Source: CAZIAK01 sp964537035 (lineage in GTDB: Bacteria; Planctomycetota; B15-G4). Taken from it: a DNA stretch of 64,000 nucleotides. How positions within the stretch are numbered: the first letter of the stretch is position 1; the number at the start of each line of letters is the position of its first letter. Where the stretch lies: positions 60,930 to 124,929 of the forward strand of contig CAZIAK010000009.1 in the NCBI GenBank assembly GCA_964537035.1, given 5' to 3'. Of this stretch, positions 26,423 through 36,382 are shown piece by piece. The notes under the pieces are model-generated. The model saw only the letters and a program-made list of their open reading frames with translations, made no database searches and had not been told where the DNA came from. The position numbers were made by a program, and so were the translations under genes.

Positions 26423-26748
26423 GGGGCTCTCCATTGAAAGACGGGAAGGAAGGGGGATCGTGCAGAGTCTGGGCCGATTGGGCACCACTCTGATGCACCG
26501 GGGCGGTCCCAGAGTACGAGTCGGGGGCTGCTGGCACGTGGCGGGCCTGTGGCGCTACCCAGACTAGCAATCCCCGGGGACAGGCTTCTCATTCAGGATC
26601 GATTCGGTAGGCTCTGCACGGTCAGCCGCGACGCTCGCGGCCTGGCGCGCAGCAGAATCACGGCACGGTCCCTGGGTTGCATTTGCGACCTCTTGGTCCC
26701 TTGAGCGGCTCCCCGAAACGAGCCTCGCCGAAAACGCGCCCTCAGATC
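26423..26748. other. Intergenic region between divergent TPR and helicase genes
   Basis: 326 bases between two divergent starts. It must hold promoters and leaders for both. No convincing -35/-10 pair, riboswitch or repeat is seen. A TTG at 26677 could extend the helicase by 24 codons, but the sequence is not conserved-looking. DEAD-box genes often have long 5' leaders, which may explain the length. Confidence 0.5.
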
Positions 26749-28284
26749 ATGTCTCACCTGTTACTGCTGGATGGGTTGGGAGCGGCTCCGCATGTCGCGA
26801 CGTCGCACAGCACCGAACAGGAAGACACCATCACTACAGACACACGATCCGGCCCCTCACAGGGGTCCTTTTCTGCATTTGGCCTCGACTCCAAGCTCCT
26901 GCGGGCGCTGGACGCCATGGGCTTCGAGGAGCCCCGGCCGATTCAGGCCAAGACCATCGCCCAGGCGCTGAAGGGCCGAGACGTCCTGGGCTTGGCCCAG
27001 ACGGGGACGGGCAAGACCGCCGCCTTCGCCCTGCCGATCCTCGAGATGCTGCTGAATGGGCGGGGCAGTGACCCTCGGGCCCTGGTCCTGGCTCCGACTC
27101 GCGAACTGGCCATGCAGATCCACGCCGAGATCAAGGCCTTGTCGCGTTTCACGAAGATCACCTCGACCACGGTCTTCGGCGGTGTGGGGGCGGCGCCACA
27201 GGTGCGCGCCTTGCGACAACGGCCAGGCATCGTTGTGGCCTGTCCGGGGCGACTGCTCGACCTGATGAGCAGCGACGATGCGCCCATGGACGGGTTGGGT
27301 GTGCTGGTTCTGGACGAAGCTGACCACATGCTCGACATGGGCTTCTTGCCGGACATCAAGCGCATCCTCAAGCGGCTGCCCAAGAAGCGCCAGAACCTGC
27401 TCTTCTCCGCCACCATGCCGAAGGAGATCCGCTCGCTCACCGGCACGCTGCTCCACGACGCCCACATCGCCGAGCTGGCCGTGGCCAAGCCGTTGGAGAC
27501 CATCGCTCACGCCCTCTACCCCGTGCAGCAGAAGAACAAGACGGCGCTGCTGAAGCATCTGCTGAGTGGCGACAGTTTTCGTTCGGCCATTGTCTTCCTG
27601 CGTACCAAGCACCGGGTGAAGCGTCTGGCTCGCGATCTCGAGGCTGCGGGACATCACGCGATCGGCTTGCAAGGCAACATGAGCCAGGCTCAGCGTGAGC
27701 GGGCCATGAAGGGCTTCCGCGAAGGGACCTACGATGTGCTCGTGGCCACCGACATCGCCGCTCGTGGTATCGACGTGGCCGGGGTCAGCCACGTGATCAA
27801 CTTCGACATCCCCAATACGCCAGAAGCCTACACCCATCGCATCGGACGCACAGGGCGTGCCGAGCGCAGCGGCAAGGCCTGCACCTTCGTCACCCACGAG
27901 GACTTCCCGGGCATCAAGGCCATCGAGAAGAAGTTGGGCATGGAGATCCAGCGCATCAAGTTGCGGGACTTCCCTGGCTTCAACGAGGAGACGGCAGCTG
28001 TCGACCAACCCCGTGGGCCCAGGCAGAGTCGGGGTCGATCGAGCAGCGGACGGAACTCCGGGGGCTCACGCCGGGGAGGCGGTGGCGGTCGGCGTGCCGC
28101 CGCGGCTGGGGCCGGGGCAGAGACCAGCGCTGGCAGCAAGACCTCCAAGCCTGCCCGCAAGCGCAGGCGGTTGCGGGGCAAGTCCACCACGGGAGGCCCG
28201 GGGGGCGGCGCGTCTGCCGGGCAGCGGGGCAGCCAGGGCGGCTCTGGCAGCCGGCGCGGCTCAGGTGGAGCGAGAGGTCGCTGA
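26749..28284 (+). CDS. DEAD-box ATP-dependent RNA helicase with basic Gly/Arg-rich tail
   Basis: A 511-residue RhlE/CsdA-type helicase. A Q motif (FGLDSKLLRALDAMGFEEPRPIQ region), motif I AQTGTGKT, Ia PTRELA, II VLDEADHMLD, III SAT, IV AIVFLRTKHR, V ATDIAARGID and VI HRIGRTGRA are all intact. The last ~100 residues are rich in Gly, Arg and Ser (RRGGGGGRRAAAAG, SGSRRGSGGARGR), as in RNA-binding tails. It unwinds structured RNA during ribosome assembly or decay. The ATG at 26749 is used; there is no clear Shine-Dalgarno, and the first ~45 residues are poorly conserved, so the start is uncertain. Confidence 0.94.
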   Translation: MSHLLLLDGLGAAPHVATSHSTEQEDTITTDTRSGPSQGSFSAFGLDSKLLRALDAMGFEEPRPIQAKTIAQALKGRDVLGLAQTGTGKTAAFALPILEMLLNGRGSDPRALVLAPTRELAMQIHAEIKALSRFTKITSTTVFGGVGAAPQVRALRQRPGIVVACPGRLLDLMSSDDAPMDGLGVLVLDEADHMLDMGFLPDIKRILKRLPKKRQNLLFSATMPKEIRSLTGTLLHDAHIAELAVAKPLETIAHALYPVQQKNKTALLKHLLSGDSFRSAIVFLRTKHRVKRLARDLEAAGHHAIGLQGNMSQAQRERAMKGFREGTYDVLVATDIAARGIDVAGVSHVINFDIPNTPEAYTHRIGRTGRAERSGKACTFVTHEDFPGIKAIEKKLGMEIQRIKLRDFPGFNEETAAVDQPRGPRQSRGRSSSGRNSGGSRRGGGGGRRAAAAGAGAETSAGSKTSKPARKRRRLRGKSTTGGPGGGASAGQRGSQGGSGSRRGSGGARGR

Positions 28285-28399
28285 GGTCTTTCATTTCAGG
28301 ACCCGTTGCCGCGCAGCGCGGCTTGGGAGCACACCACTGAACAGCGACCAGGGTGACGACAGCGCAGCGTTCGATGGTCAACCGGTTGACCCGCTCGTC

Positions 28400-28987
28400 G
28401 TGCGTCTTGAAGAAGAAACCCAGAGTCTTCGGCAGCGACTCGCTGGCACAGACACCGCCGGCTTCGTCCCCAGCGAGCTGGCGGTGGTGCACAGGGCGCT
28501 ACGATCCGTCGTTGATCAAGAGCTGCACCGGGGACTCGTGTTTTGCGAGTGGGGCAGCGGTGGCGGTGCGGTCTGTGCCCTGGCCGCGTCTCTGGGCCTG
28601 CAAGCCTACGGCATTGAGATTCACGGCGGACTCGTCGAGGCCGCTCAGGCGTTGCTCGATGACCTGGGCCTGGAGGCGAGGCTTGCTCACGGCTCCTTTC
28701 TTCAGCCTGGCGACGAAGAGTTCTTGGTGGGTGACGAGGCCACCGTTGGGGAAACGAGCACGGCCGCCTACGACGAGTTGGAACTGTCCCTCACGGCTTG
28801 CGACATGGTCTTCTCCTACCCTTGGCCGGGCGAGGAGTCTCTCCACGACAAGGTCTTCAGCCGTCACGCCACTCCGGGCGCGCTGCTGCTCACTCACGGC
28901 GAACATGCCGGTGTGCTGGTCCAGCGCCAGCTGGCGGACGGACAGGAACTGCAGTCACTGGGCTGGTTCGGGCGAGCCAACGACTGA
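28400..28987 (+). CDS. Predicted class I SAM-dependent methyltransferase-like protein
   Basis: About 195 residues. FCEWGSGGGAVCALAASLG...GIEIHGGLVEAA matches motif I (E/D-x-G-x-G-x-G) and the acidic end of strand 2 (GIEI) of Rossmann methyltransferases. FVPSELAVVHRAL precedes it, as in related Planctomycetota proteins. Downstream, CDMVFSYPWPGEE fits the motif IV region. The substrate is unknown. The start is unclear: the frame is open from within the helicase gene; GTG at 28400 is a conservative choice and GTG at 28265 is possible. Its last 33 bases overlap the end of the convergent histidine kinase gene. Confidence 0.65.
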   Translation: MRLEEETQSLRQRLAGTDTAGFVPSELAVVHRALRSVVDQELHRGLVFCEWGSGGGAVCALAASLGLQAYGIEIHGGLVEAAQALLDDLGLEARLAHGSFLQPGDEEFLVGDEATVGETSTAAYDELELSLTACDMVFSYPWPGEESLHDKVFSRHATPGALLLTHGEHAGVLVQRQLADGQELQSLGWFGRAND

Positions 28988-31102
28988 ACTCTCGTCAAAC
29001 CCCAGCTTGAGAGCCAAGGCTTGATCGACCAGGGCGAGCAGGTCGTGACTCGAAAAGGGCTTGGCCAGGAATCCGTCCCCCGTGGCGATCTCTTCGGTGT
29101 CGTTGGCGCTGAATCCGCTCATGAGCAGAACTGGAACCGCTGGGTCGAGCGCGCGGATGGCGACCATGGCCTCCACGCCCGACATGGATGGCATGGTCAT
29201 GTCGAGCAAGGCCAGCTTCACTGCCCCGGAGTGCTCGCGAAAGGCGTCCACAGCCTGGGCCCCATCGCCTGCTGTGAGCACCCGGTGCCCACCCCGGACC
29301 AGTATCTTCGCTGCCGCCCGCAACAGCTCGGGTTCGTCATCGGCGAGCAAGATCACGCGCTCTCCATCTCTTGCCATGGGGGCAGCTGACCTGACGCCGG
29401 GTGGCGATGGGGCCATGGCCTGGGGAACGTCTTCAAGCGCCGGCAGGGAGAGGCGAATGGTCGTGCCCCGCCCTGGCTCACCGTGGACGGAGAGCGCACC
29501 ACCGTGGCTGCGCACGATGCCGAGGACTGCTGCGAGGCCCAGCCCCCGCCCGCCGGGCTTGGTCGTGTAGAAGGGGTCGAACATGCGTTGGGCGGTCTTC
29601 GTATCGACCCCCGTGCCCGAGTCCACGACTTCGATACAGGCGAACGTGCCGGGGTTGACCTTGGGCGCGGTGATCGCCGTGGCCAGATCTTGGGCACTGA
29701 GCCGCGCAGTGCCCACGCGAACCTCTACCGTGCCTTCGTCCTCGCCGATGGCCTCCGCGCCATTCAGGACGAGGTTCATGAGCACCTGTCGCAGCAGGGT
29801 CATGTCGCCGTCCACGCTGGGCGCCGCGCCACTGAGCACCGTGCGCAATGTGACCTTCTTGGAGAGGGATGGCGCCAGCATCGACAGGGTCTCCTGGGCC
29901 ACGTCCACCAGTGACACCACCTGCTTTGCTGGGGGACTCTGTCCGGCGTAGGCCATGAGTCGACTGCACAGGTCTGCGGCGCGGTCCGCGGCCTCCTCAA
30001 TGCTGCAGAGGCTCTGCTGGGCGTCGTCGCTCTCGCTCAGGTCTTCGCTCAGCAGCTCGGCATTGGCGCGGATGACCGTGAGGATGTTGTTGAAGTCGTG
30101 GGCGATGCCCCCGGCCAAGGTGCCCAGGCCCTTCAGCCGCTGGGCCTGGTTCATGCTCTGCTCAAGGCGCAGATTCCGTTCGGCCTCGAGTTGCCGCTGT
30201 CTCTCCGCGTGGTTTCGCTGGTGAGTGGCGGAGGCCAGGGCCATGGCAGAGGCGGCCACGGTGGTCATGTAGGCCAGCAGGAGCAGCTGGCTGATCTGTG
30301 CGTCGGCGGTGAGGAACGGCCCGTGTCCCAGGGACGTACCCAGGGTGGCCAGCAGGGCGGTCACCCCTGAGCACAGAATGGCGCCCCGGGAACCCAGTCG
30401 GCTGCCCGCCCAGATCAAGAAGGGAAAGGGCATGAAGGCGGCCAGGAGGGACCAGGGGCCGAGAGTCAGCCCGCCGAAGGCCAGGGTGCAGACGGCGATC
30501 AAGCCTACGATGGCTGACCAGAACTCCACGGACGTGAGCAGGTTCTTCCAGTGGGGCGTGCCGTACCTGGCCACGAGCAGGATGGGGGCCACGATGATCG
30601 CGCCTCCAAAATCACCGAGCCACCAGATGAGGAAGACGTCGCCAGGGCTCGCGGTGCCGAGTCCTCCCGCCTGAGAAACGGTGGCGACGCCCACCGCGGC
30701 GCTGACCAGGGTGCAGAGCAGGCCGCCGTAAACCACCAGAACGACCACGTCCCGTTGGCGGCTGAGCTGTGGCTGGAAGTGACCGAAGCGGTGAAGCAGC
30801 CACGTGCCCAGCACGGCCTCGAGCGTGTTGCCCGCGGCGATCAAGAGAGAGACGACGGGACTGAGCCCCACGCCGACATTGACCAGCAGGGCGCCCGCAA
30901 AGATGCCGGGCCAGAGGCGATAGCCGTAGAGGAGAAGGGCCGCCAGGGAGAGACCCGTGGGGGCCCAGATCAGCGTGGCCGTCTCATGAAAGTGGGACAG
31001 CTTCAGGCCCAGGTGCCCGGTCACCAGGTAGGCCAAGACCAACGTCAGCAGTTGAGCTGCGAACCGTCGGTCGAGCGATGGTCTGTGGGATCTAGCTGAC
31101 AC
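28955..31102 (-). CDS. MASE1-domain hybrid sensor histidine kinase
   Basis: A 715-residue membrane kinase. Residues ~12-290 are a MASE1-type sensor with eight or more membrane segments (HETATLIWAPTGLSLAALLL, GDVFLIWWLGDFGGAIIVAP). A coiled linker leads to HisKA (GTLAGGIAHDFNNILTVI, His near 335) and HATPase_c (LMNLVLNGAEAI, DSGTGVD, GGRGLGLAAVLGIV). A C-terminal receiver (LLADDEPELLR, LALLDMTMPSM, FLAKPF) completes a hybrid kinase. Signal and partner are unknown; no response regulator lies nearby. The GTG at 31102 has GGGAGAGG nine bases upstream. It diverges from the kinase-FGE gene. Confidence 0.92.
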   Translation of the reverse strand: MSARSHRPSLDRRFAAQLLTLVLAYLVTGHLGLKLSHFHETATLIWAPTGLSLAALLLYGYRLWPGIFAGALLVNVGVGLSPVVSLLIAAGNTLEAVLGTWLLHRFGHFQPQLSRQRDVVVLVVYGGLLCTLVSAAVGVATVSQAGGLGTASPGDVFLIWWLGDFGGAIIVAPILLVARYGTPHWKNLLTSVEFWSAIVGLIAVCTLAFGGLTLGPWSLLAAFMPFPFLIWAGSRLGSRGAILCSGVTALLATLGTSLGHGPFLTADAQISQLLLLAYMTTVAASAMALASATHQRNHAERQRQLEAERNLRLEQSMNQAQRLKGLGTLAGGIAHDFNNILTVIRANAELLSEDLSESDDAQQSLCSIEEAADRAADLCSRLMAYAGQSPPAKQVVSLVDVAQETLSMLAPSLSKKVTLRTVLSGAAPSVDGDMTLLRQVLMNLVLNGAEAIGEDEGTVEVRVGTARLSAQDLATAITAPKVNPGTFACIEVVDSGTGVDTKTAQRMFDPFYTTKPGGRGLGLAAVLGIVRSHGGALSVHGEPGRGTTIRLSLPALEDVPQAMAPSPPGVRSAAPMARDGERVILLADDEPELLRAAAKILVRGGHRVLTAGDGAQAVDAFREHSGAVKLALLDMTMPSMSGVEAMVAIRALDPAVPVLLMSGFSANDTEEIATGDGFLAKPFSSHDLLALVDQALALKLGFDESSVVGSPEPAQ

Positions 31103-31322
31103 AGCGGATGACCTCTCCCGTCTCCGTGTGATTCCAAGGCCACGATTATGGACCAGGAGTGCAGAGACCGCCGTGAAAACTGTGCCGCCCCGGGCCACAG
31201 GAGGACACGAGCCTGGCTTCCTCGTGCCTCCTGGCTGCGCCCAGCATGCTCTCCCCTGCCTTGTACGCTATCGTGACCGCTCCCCACGTCCATGACGGAC
31301 AGCTGAACTTCGGAGGCCGACG

Positions 31323-34300
31323 GTGAGCGCTGTGCCCGACTCTGACCTGTGCACAGATCCGGCGCTTCGCGATGTGCCTGAAGGCGAGGGGCACAAGATC
31401 CTCGACGGCCGCTACGTGCTCTTCGAGGTCTTGGGCAGGGGGGGCATGGGCGTGGTCTATCGCGCCTACCACCTGGGCCTGGGCGTCGAGGTGGCGATCA
31501 AATGCCTCGATCCCGCCCTGGCTCGGGGCGACGGGCAGCTCGTCGAGCGCTTGCAGCGGGAGGCCAGGGCCGCGGCGCGAGTGAAGAACCTCCACGTGGT
31601 GGCCGTGCAAGACGTGAGCGAAGCGTCTGGTCTGCACTACATCGTCATGGAATACGTGGCGGGTGAGAACGCCAGGCAGCGTGTGCAACGCAAGGGCCGC
31701 CTGGATGTGAACGAAGCGCTCACCATAGTGCTGGGGGCCGCAGAGGGCCTGGCTGCAGCGCACCGCGCAGGACTGGTGCACCGAGATGTCAAACCCGACA
31801 ACATCCTGGTGTCCAGCCGGGGTGAGGTGAAGGTCGCCGACCTGGGCCTGGCCAAGATCGCGAACGACGCTGGCGTGACCGTGACCGGTGTGGGCATGGG
31901 CACGCCAAAGTACATGCCTCCCGAACAGTTTGAAGATGCAAAGCAGGTGGGCACCGGCGCGGACGTCTACGCCCTCGGCGCCACGCTCTACTTCTTGCTC
32001 GTGGGCTCGGACGGCATCACGGGCAAGACACCCGCCGAGGTCATGCGCCGCGTCTGTGATCGCGAGTTTCCCAAGGTCTCGGAGCGTGTGCCCGAGGTGC
32101 CGGTCGCTCTTGACGCCTTCATCGCCCGCTGCGTCCACAAGAGCCCAGGGCAGCGCCCGCCGGACGGGGACGCGCTGAGAGTCGAGTTGGCCACGATCGC
32201 TCGTGAACTCGGCCCGGGGTGCCCAGCGAGCTTGGCGGACGACACAGCTGAATCCACGTTGCTCGGTCTCTCGAGCGTGGCTCCACCGCCGGAGCAGACC
32301 CTGGTGGCTATCCAGGCCAGTGTCGCCGCCGGCGAGTTGACCCTGGCGCCTGCGGCTGTGGACACACCCCTCTCCAGTGCATCGGCCCTGAAGCAGCCTG
32401 CAGCTCGGCCAGCGGCAGCGAGGGCGACAGAGCCCGGGCCGCCGCCAACGGGTCCAGGGCAGAACCACTCGCGGAGCGCAGGGCTCTTGCTGCTCGTCCT
32501 GGTGGCGGTGTTGGCCTGGTGGTTTCGGGAGCCCCTCGCCGAGTTCTTGATTGAACCCGCCCCCGCCTCCAGCGGGGAAGCGCCTGTGGTCATCCACCTC
32601 ACCGAACCAGAGGTGTTGGGCGGTGAGTGGCTCACCTCCGAGCGCAGTGTGCAGTTGCTTGGCCAGGTCGAGGGGGCTGCAGAGCAGCGAGTGCGTCTTG
32701 AGCTGGATGGAGTGGTGTCCGAGTACCGCTTGCAGGAGGACGGTGGCTTCTCCATCGCCGTGCCCCTGGGGAGCGACCGCAGCCACAGACTGGGGCTCAT
32801 GGCTGATGGCATGTCGCAGCCCCTGGCGTTCGTCGTCACCCAAGATCAGACGCCGCCCGCGATGAGTCTGCTGGCGCCCACACTGGAGCGCCGCCGGGTG
32901 TCCAGCGAAAGGGTCGACCTGGAGGTTTCGGTCGTTGACCCGCACCTCGATCTGGTGACCTGGGGCACGCGCATCCTTCAGCTCAATGAGGCAGGCCATT
33001 GGGTGGCCAAGGGGCTGAGCCTGGACAGAGAAGGCGCCAACACGTTCAACGTGCAGGCCGCCGATCTCGCCGGCAACCGATCATCCCTCGAGGTGATCAT
33101 CGATCGGGACACGGCCGGACCCCTCGTGCGCTCCGTGCAGCCTCCCGAAGGCGCTCAGGTCTTCCTGGGCACTGAGGTCGAGCTGACAGTCCAAGCCAAC
33201 GAGGCCTTGAGCGCGGCGCTTCTCGATGGGCGGCCGCTCACCGTCAACGGCACCATGGCCCGGGGCCTCATGCAGCTGCCAGGGCAAGAGGGGGAGTGGC
33301 CCCTCACCCTGCAGTTGATCGACTCGTTGGACAACCAGACCACCATCGCCTGGGCCTACCAGGCCGTCCATGATCGCGTCGGGCCCTCGATCACCGTGGT
33401 GTCTCCCATGCCGGCCCAGCGGCGGGTGCGTACAGAGGTCTTCGATCTACGCGTGCGCGTCGAGGACGCCCATCTCTCGGCGGTCACGGTGGGAGAGCGC
33501 AAGCTGCAGCAGGACGGCGAGGGGCATTGGGTTGCCCGGGGGATTCCCCTGCCGCTCGAAGGTGAGAACGTGCTCACCGTGAGGGCCAGGGATCGGTTCG
33601 ATCAGTGGTCCTCTCTCGCGCTGACCATGGTGCGAGACACGCGGGCGCCCTCGATCGTGGCTGTCGATCCACCACCTGGCAGCCGCTTTTACGGAGCTGA
33701 GCTGGCCACGGTGACGGTCACGGTGGATGACAAGCGAGCGGCGGTGCGCTGGCAAGGCGAGGGCCTGCCCATGGACGGCCCGGTGGCGACCCTGCGCCTG
33801 CCCGTGCCCGAAACCCAAGGGGCCTGGAATCTAGAGCTGCAGTGCTGCGACGTGGCGGGGAACTGCGAGACCCGCACGATCGAGTACGTCGTGGTGCAGG
33901 CGCCGCCGGCCCATGCCTGGCAGCTGGGACAGCCCGCGCCGCAGATCGGCGGCTTCAAGTCAGTGGGCGCAAACGCTGCTGGCTATCCCGAGTATACGAG
34001 GAGCCTGGGTGGCGGGGTGACCATGGCCTTCGTGCTTCTGCCTGCGGGCTCATTCACCATGGGCAGCTCACCCGGTGAGGATGGTCGTGACGGCGACGAA
34101 GGCCCGCAGCGTGTGGTGACTCTCGACGCTTTTCTCATGGCCCGCACCGAGTGCACCCAACGTCAGTGGCGCGCGGTCATGGGTGACAATCCAGCGGAGT
34201 TCTCTCGCTCAGGTCTGGGAGCGCCTGTGGACCATGTGTCCTGGGAGGACATCCAGCGCTTCGAAGAGAAAACAGGCCTGTCCCTGCCCAGCGAAGCGCA

Positions 34301-34667
34301 GTGGGAGTACGCGGCGCGGGCCGGTACTGCGGGCGCACGTCACGGAGCGCTGAAGTCGACCGCCTGGTTCGAGGGCAACAGCAAGGCGAGGACGCACAAC
34401 GTAGCAACCCGCGACTCCAACGCCTTTGGCTTGTACGACATGATCGGCAATGTCTACGAATGGTGCGAAGACCCCTGGCATTGGACCTACACCGACGCGG
34501 TGAGCGACGGCTCGGCTTGGCTGAAAGGGGATTCGCCGGAGCGGGTCCTGCGGGGCGGCGCATGGAACGACTCTGCAGACAGCTGCCGTTCAGCCAATCG
34601 GGTCAGGAACGACCCAGGGCTTCGCTACGGCAACCTGGGTTTTCGCGCGGCGTGGCCCCTGCGCTGA
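31323..34667 (+). CDS. Membrane Ser/Thr protein kinase fused to Ig-like repeats and an FGE-sulfatase domain
   Basis: 1114 residues. Kinase domain ~30-295: GRGGMG P-loop, Lys60 in VAIK, HRDVKPDN (153-160), DLG in place of DFG (Asp173) and GTPKYMPPEQ. An Ala/Pro-rich stretch leads to one membrane segment near 385-402 (LLLLVLVAVLAWWF). Outside lie repeated Ig-like segments; two are clearly related (NEAGHWVAKGLSLDREGAN and DGEGHWVARGIPLPLEGEN). The last ~220 residues form an FGE-sulfatase/SUMF1-type domain (MAFVLLPAGSFTMGSS, LPSEAQWEYAARAG, IGNVYEWCEDPW, RVLRGGAW, GFRAAWPLR). Likely a transmembrane sensor kinase with an extracytoplasmic FGE-like lectin or oxidase fold. The GTG at 31323 has GGAGG six bases upstream. 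Confidence 0.93.
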   Translation: MSAVPDSDLCTDPALRDVPEGEGHKILDGRYVLFEVLGRGGMGVVYRAYHLGLGVEVAIKCLDPALARGDGQLVERLQREARAAARVKNLHVVAVQDVSEASGLHYIVMEYVAGENARQRVQRKGRLDVNEALTIVLGAAEGLAAAHRAGLVHRDVKPDNILVSSRGEVKVADLGLAKIANDAGVTVTGVGMGTPKYMPPEQFEDAKQVGTGADVYALGATLYFLLVGSDGITGKTPAEVMRRVCDREFPKVSERVPEVPVALDAFIARCVHKSPGQRPPDGDALRVELATIARELGPGCPASLADDTAESTLLGLSSVAPPPEQTLVAIQASVAAGELTLAPAAVDTPLSSASALKQPAARPAAARATEPGPPPTGPGQNHSRSAGLLLLVLVAVLAWWFREPLAEFLIEPAPASSGEAPVVIHLTEPEVLGGEWLTSERSVQLLGQVEGAAEQRVRLELDGVVSEYRLQEDGGFSIAVPLGSDRSHRLGLMADGMSQPLAFVVTQDQTPPAMSLLAPTLERRRVSSERVDLEVSVVDPHLDLVTWGTRILQLNEAGHWVAKGLSLDREGANTFNVQAADLAGNRSSLEVIIDRDTAGPLVRSVQPPEGAQVFLGTEVELTVQANEALSAALLDGRPLTVNGTMARGLMQLPGQEGEWPLTLQLIDSLDNQTTIAWAYQAVHDRVGPSITVVSPMPAQRRVRTEVFDLRVRVEDAHLSAVTVGERKLQQDGEGHWVARGIPLPLEGENVLTVRARDRFDQWSSLALTMVRDTRAPSIVAVDPPPGSRFYGAELATVTVTVDDKRAAVRWQGEGLPMDGPVATLRLPVPETQGAWNLELQCCDVAGNCETRTIEYVVVQAPPAHAWQLGQPAPQIGGFKSVGANAAGYPEYTRSLGGGVTMAFVLLPAGSFTMGSSPGEDGRDGDEGPQRVVTLDAFLMARTECTQRQWRAVMGDNPAEFSRSGLGAPVDHVSWEDIQRFEEKTGLSLPSEAQWEYAARAGTAGARHGALKSTAWFEGNSKARTHNVATRDSNAFGLYDMIGNVYEWCEDPWHWTYTDAVSDGSAWLKGDSPERVLRGGAWNDSADSCRSANRVRNDPGLRYGNLGFRAAWPLR

Positions 34668-34698
34668 ACTCGAAGGGAACAGCACTCAGCAGGTCCGA

Positions 34699-36261
34699 TC
34701 ATTGCGACATGACCGTGTGGACCAGGCTGTAGACTTCGGTTTTGTGGTAGTCATTGTGCGCGCCCACAAGGTCGAGGAATCCATAGGACGCATCGGCGGC
34801 GATGTTGTTGTAGTCGCTCCACCCTGTGTGGATGACGGCTTCTGCCCGGAGGAAGTGCACGCCGGGTTGGGGCGCGGACTGAAAGTCGAAGGCCGCGATC
34901 TCGGAGTCGCTCGCCACGGCGTCTGCTCCCAGCCGCTGCAAGGGCACCTTGCCTGGGTAGTCCATGCGCCCGGCTGACTCGACCAGGGGCCCGAAGTCGA
35001 AGAGGCCCTTGTGCCGTACACCCCAGTTCTGTTGCCAGCCAAAGGCGCCCAACACGTGGCGATCGAAGCCGCCCAAGAGGCCTTCGATCAGGGGGATCTG
35101 AGCCAAGGTGTCGAAGGGGTAGTTCAGATGTCGCGAACTCAACTCGTAGACCTGCCCGCGACCCCAGGAGAACACGGCGATAGGGATGCTGGTGACGAGC
35201 CCGAGGGTCATGCCGCCCACCTCGGCCAGGAAGCGCGTGAGCAGGTTGTCGCTGGCAGCCTCTGAGACCCTGGCGATCATGCTTCGCTGCTGTGTTTCTT
35301 CTGGAGCTGAGCTGCCGAACAGCCGAGCCACCTGTTCGTCCACGTCTTGTCGTTTGTAGCGATCTGAGAGGAACAGCCACGACTCCATGCCCAGGGTGTT
35401 GCCGATGATGTTGCCCGTGGTGAAGAGCAAACCGTTGGCGTGGTCGTGTCGAGATTGGGTGACCACCACTGGCATGGACGTCTCTCGGGGGATCTCGCCG
35501 TAGGTCATGGCAGGCTGGATGTAGAGCGCCGCCTTGACCAGGCTGCCGTGCTTGAACTCGAGGTGCCCGGAGCTGGGCTCGGGGCGGGCCGAGTCGACCA
35601 CCGTGTTGATCACTCGGCAACCGAAGCTGTGGCCGATCATGTAGAGCGAAGGCGGTTCAGCGGGCAGATCATTCAAGAGGGCATCGAGGTAGCGCACCAG
35701 GCTGTACGAGATGCGATTGGCCTTGCCTGCCTTGGCCCAGAAGGTGAAGGGAAACAACACATGATCGGGCACGTAGCCCACCACATCGGTGAACGTGGCG
35801 CCGGGGATCAGGTCTTCGAGCAGGGTGGTGACGCCGGACATGCGCGAATCCCAGACCACACAGACGATGCCAAGTCCTTCGGGGAGCTGAATCTTCGTGG
35901 CGCCCAGAGGGTTGCGCACCACGTACTGCTTGCCGGTCTTGAGCTGCAACCACTCGAGGTACTCGACGAGCAGGTCCCGGTAGGCTTGCAGCGAGGTGCC
36001 CCGGTCGTACGACCAGCCCAAGGACAACACCAGCAGCTTCTGGAGCTCACCCGTCTCCAGCTCTCGGCGCGCGCGATAGAACTCGGCCGGGTCGACCGGG
36101 TCACCGTCGTTGTCGAACTCGAAGAAGAACACGCCTTCGGGGAGAATCGTGCTCCAGCGATTGTCCGGCGGGGGGGCGGCGCAGGCTGCACAGAGCGCGA
36201 GACCCAGAGCGCACTGCAGCAGGCTCGAACGGCTTCGCTTCAAGACGCTCGTCTCTCCCAT
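34699..36261 (-). CDS. Lipoprotein with alpha/beta-hydrolase (lipase-like) domain
   Basis: About 520 residues. An N-terminal lipoprotein signal (LLQCALGLALCAAC) is followed by a domain with the nucleophile elbow IGHSFGCR (G-x-S-x-G), as in DUF900/PGAP1-like serine esterases; VVWDSRMSGVTTL precedes it and PVVVTQSRHDHANG follows as the probable acid/His region. The second half (GGMTLGLVTSIPIAVFSWG, FDTLAQIPLIEGLLGGFDR) has no recognised domain. Substrate unknown. ATG at 36261 is used, but a TTG at 36243 with GGGAGAG nine bases upstream gives a neater signal peptide and may be the true start. Confidence 0.75.
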   Translation of the reverse strand: MGETSVLKRSRSSLLQCALGLALCAACAAPPPDNRWSTILPEGVFFFEFDNDGDPVDPAEFYRARRELETGELQKLLVLSLGWSYDRGTSLQAYRDLLVEYLEWLQLKTGKQYVVRNPLGATKIQLPEGLGIVCVVWDSRMSGVTTLLEDLIPGATFTDVVGYVPDHVLFPFTFWAKAGKANRISYSLVRYLDALLNDLPAEPPSLYMIGHSFGCRVINTVVDSARPEPSSGHLEFKHGSLVKAALYIQPAMTYGEIPRETSMPVVVTQSRHDHANGLLFTTGNIIGNTLGMESWLFLSDRYKRQDVDEQVARLFGSSAPEETQQRSMIARVSEAASDNLLTRFLAEVGGMTLGLVTSIPIAVFSWGRGQVYELSSRHLNYPFDTLAQIPLIEGLLGGFDRHVLGAFGWQQNWGVRHKGLFDFGPLVESAGRMDYPGKVPLQRLGADAVASDSEIAAFDFQSAPQPGVHFLRAEAVIHTGWSDYNNIAADASYGFLDLVGAHNDYHKTEVYSLVHTVMSQ

Positions 36262-36382
36262 CCTGGTCCGGCCATGACTGTCGCCCCCTCTGCTGGGCAA
36301 GGGACCGAGCCTAGCATGGGCAGGCGCCCCCGTCCCGACGGAGGTTGGCGAGCTGTCTTCGTCAGGGGATGCAACCCTGGGT

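Noticed and set aside
31146..32999. 617-codon leftward open frame across the kinase gene start
   Set aside because: It overlaps the clear kinase domain and has no recognisable motif or signal.
31323..34667. FGE domain as the activator of the nearby sulfatase-like proteins
   Set aside because: Those proteins lack the Cys/Ser of C/S-x-P-x-R and so are not formylglycine substrates; the domain sits on a membrane kinase.
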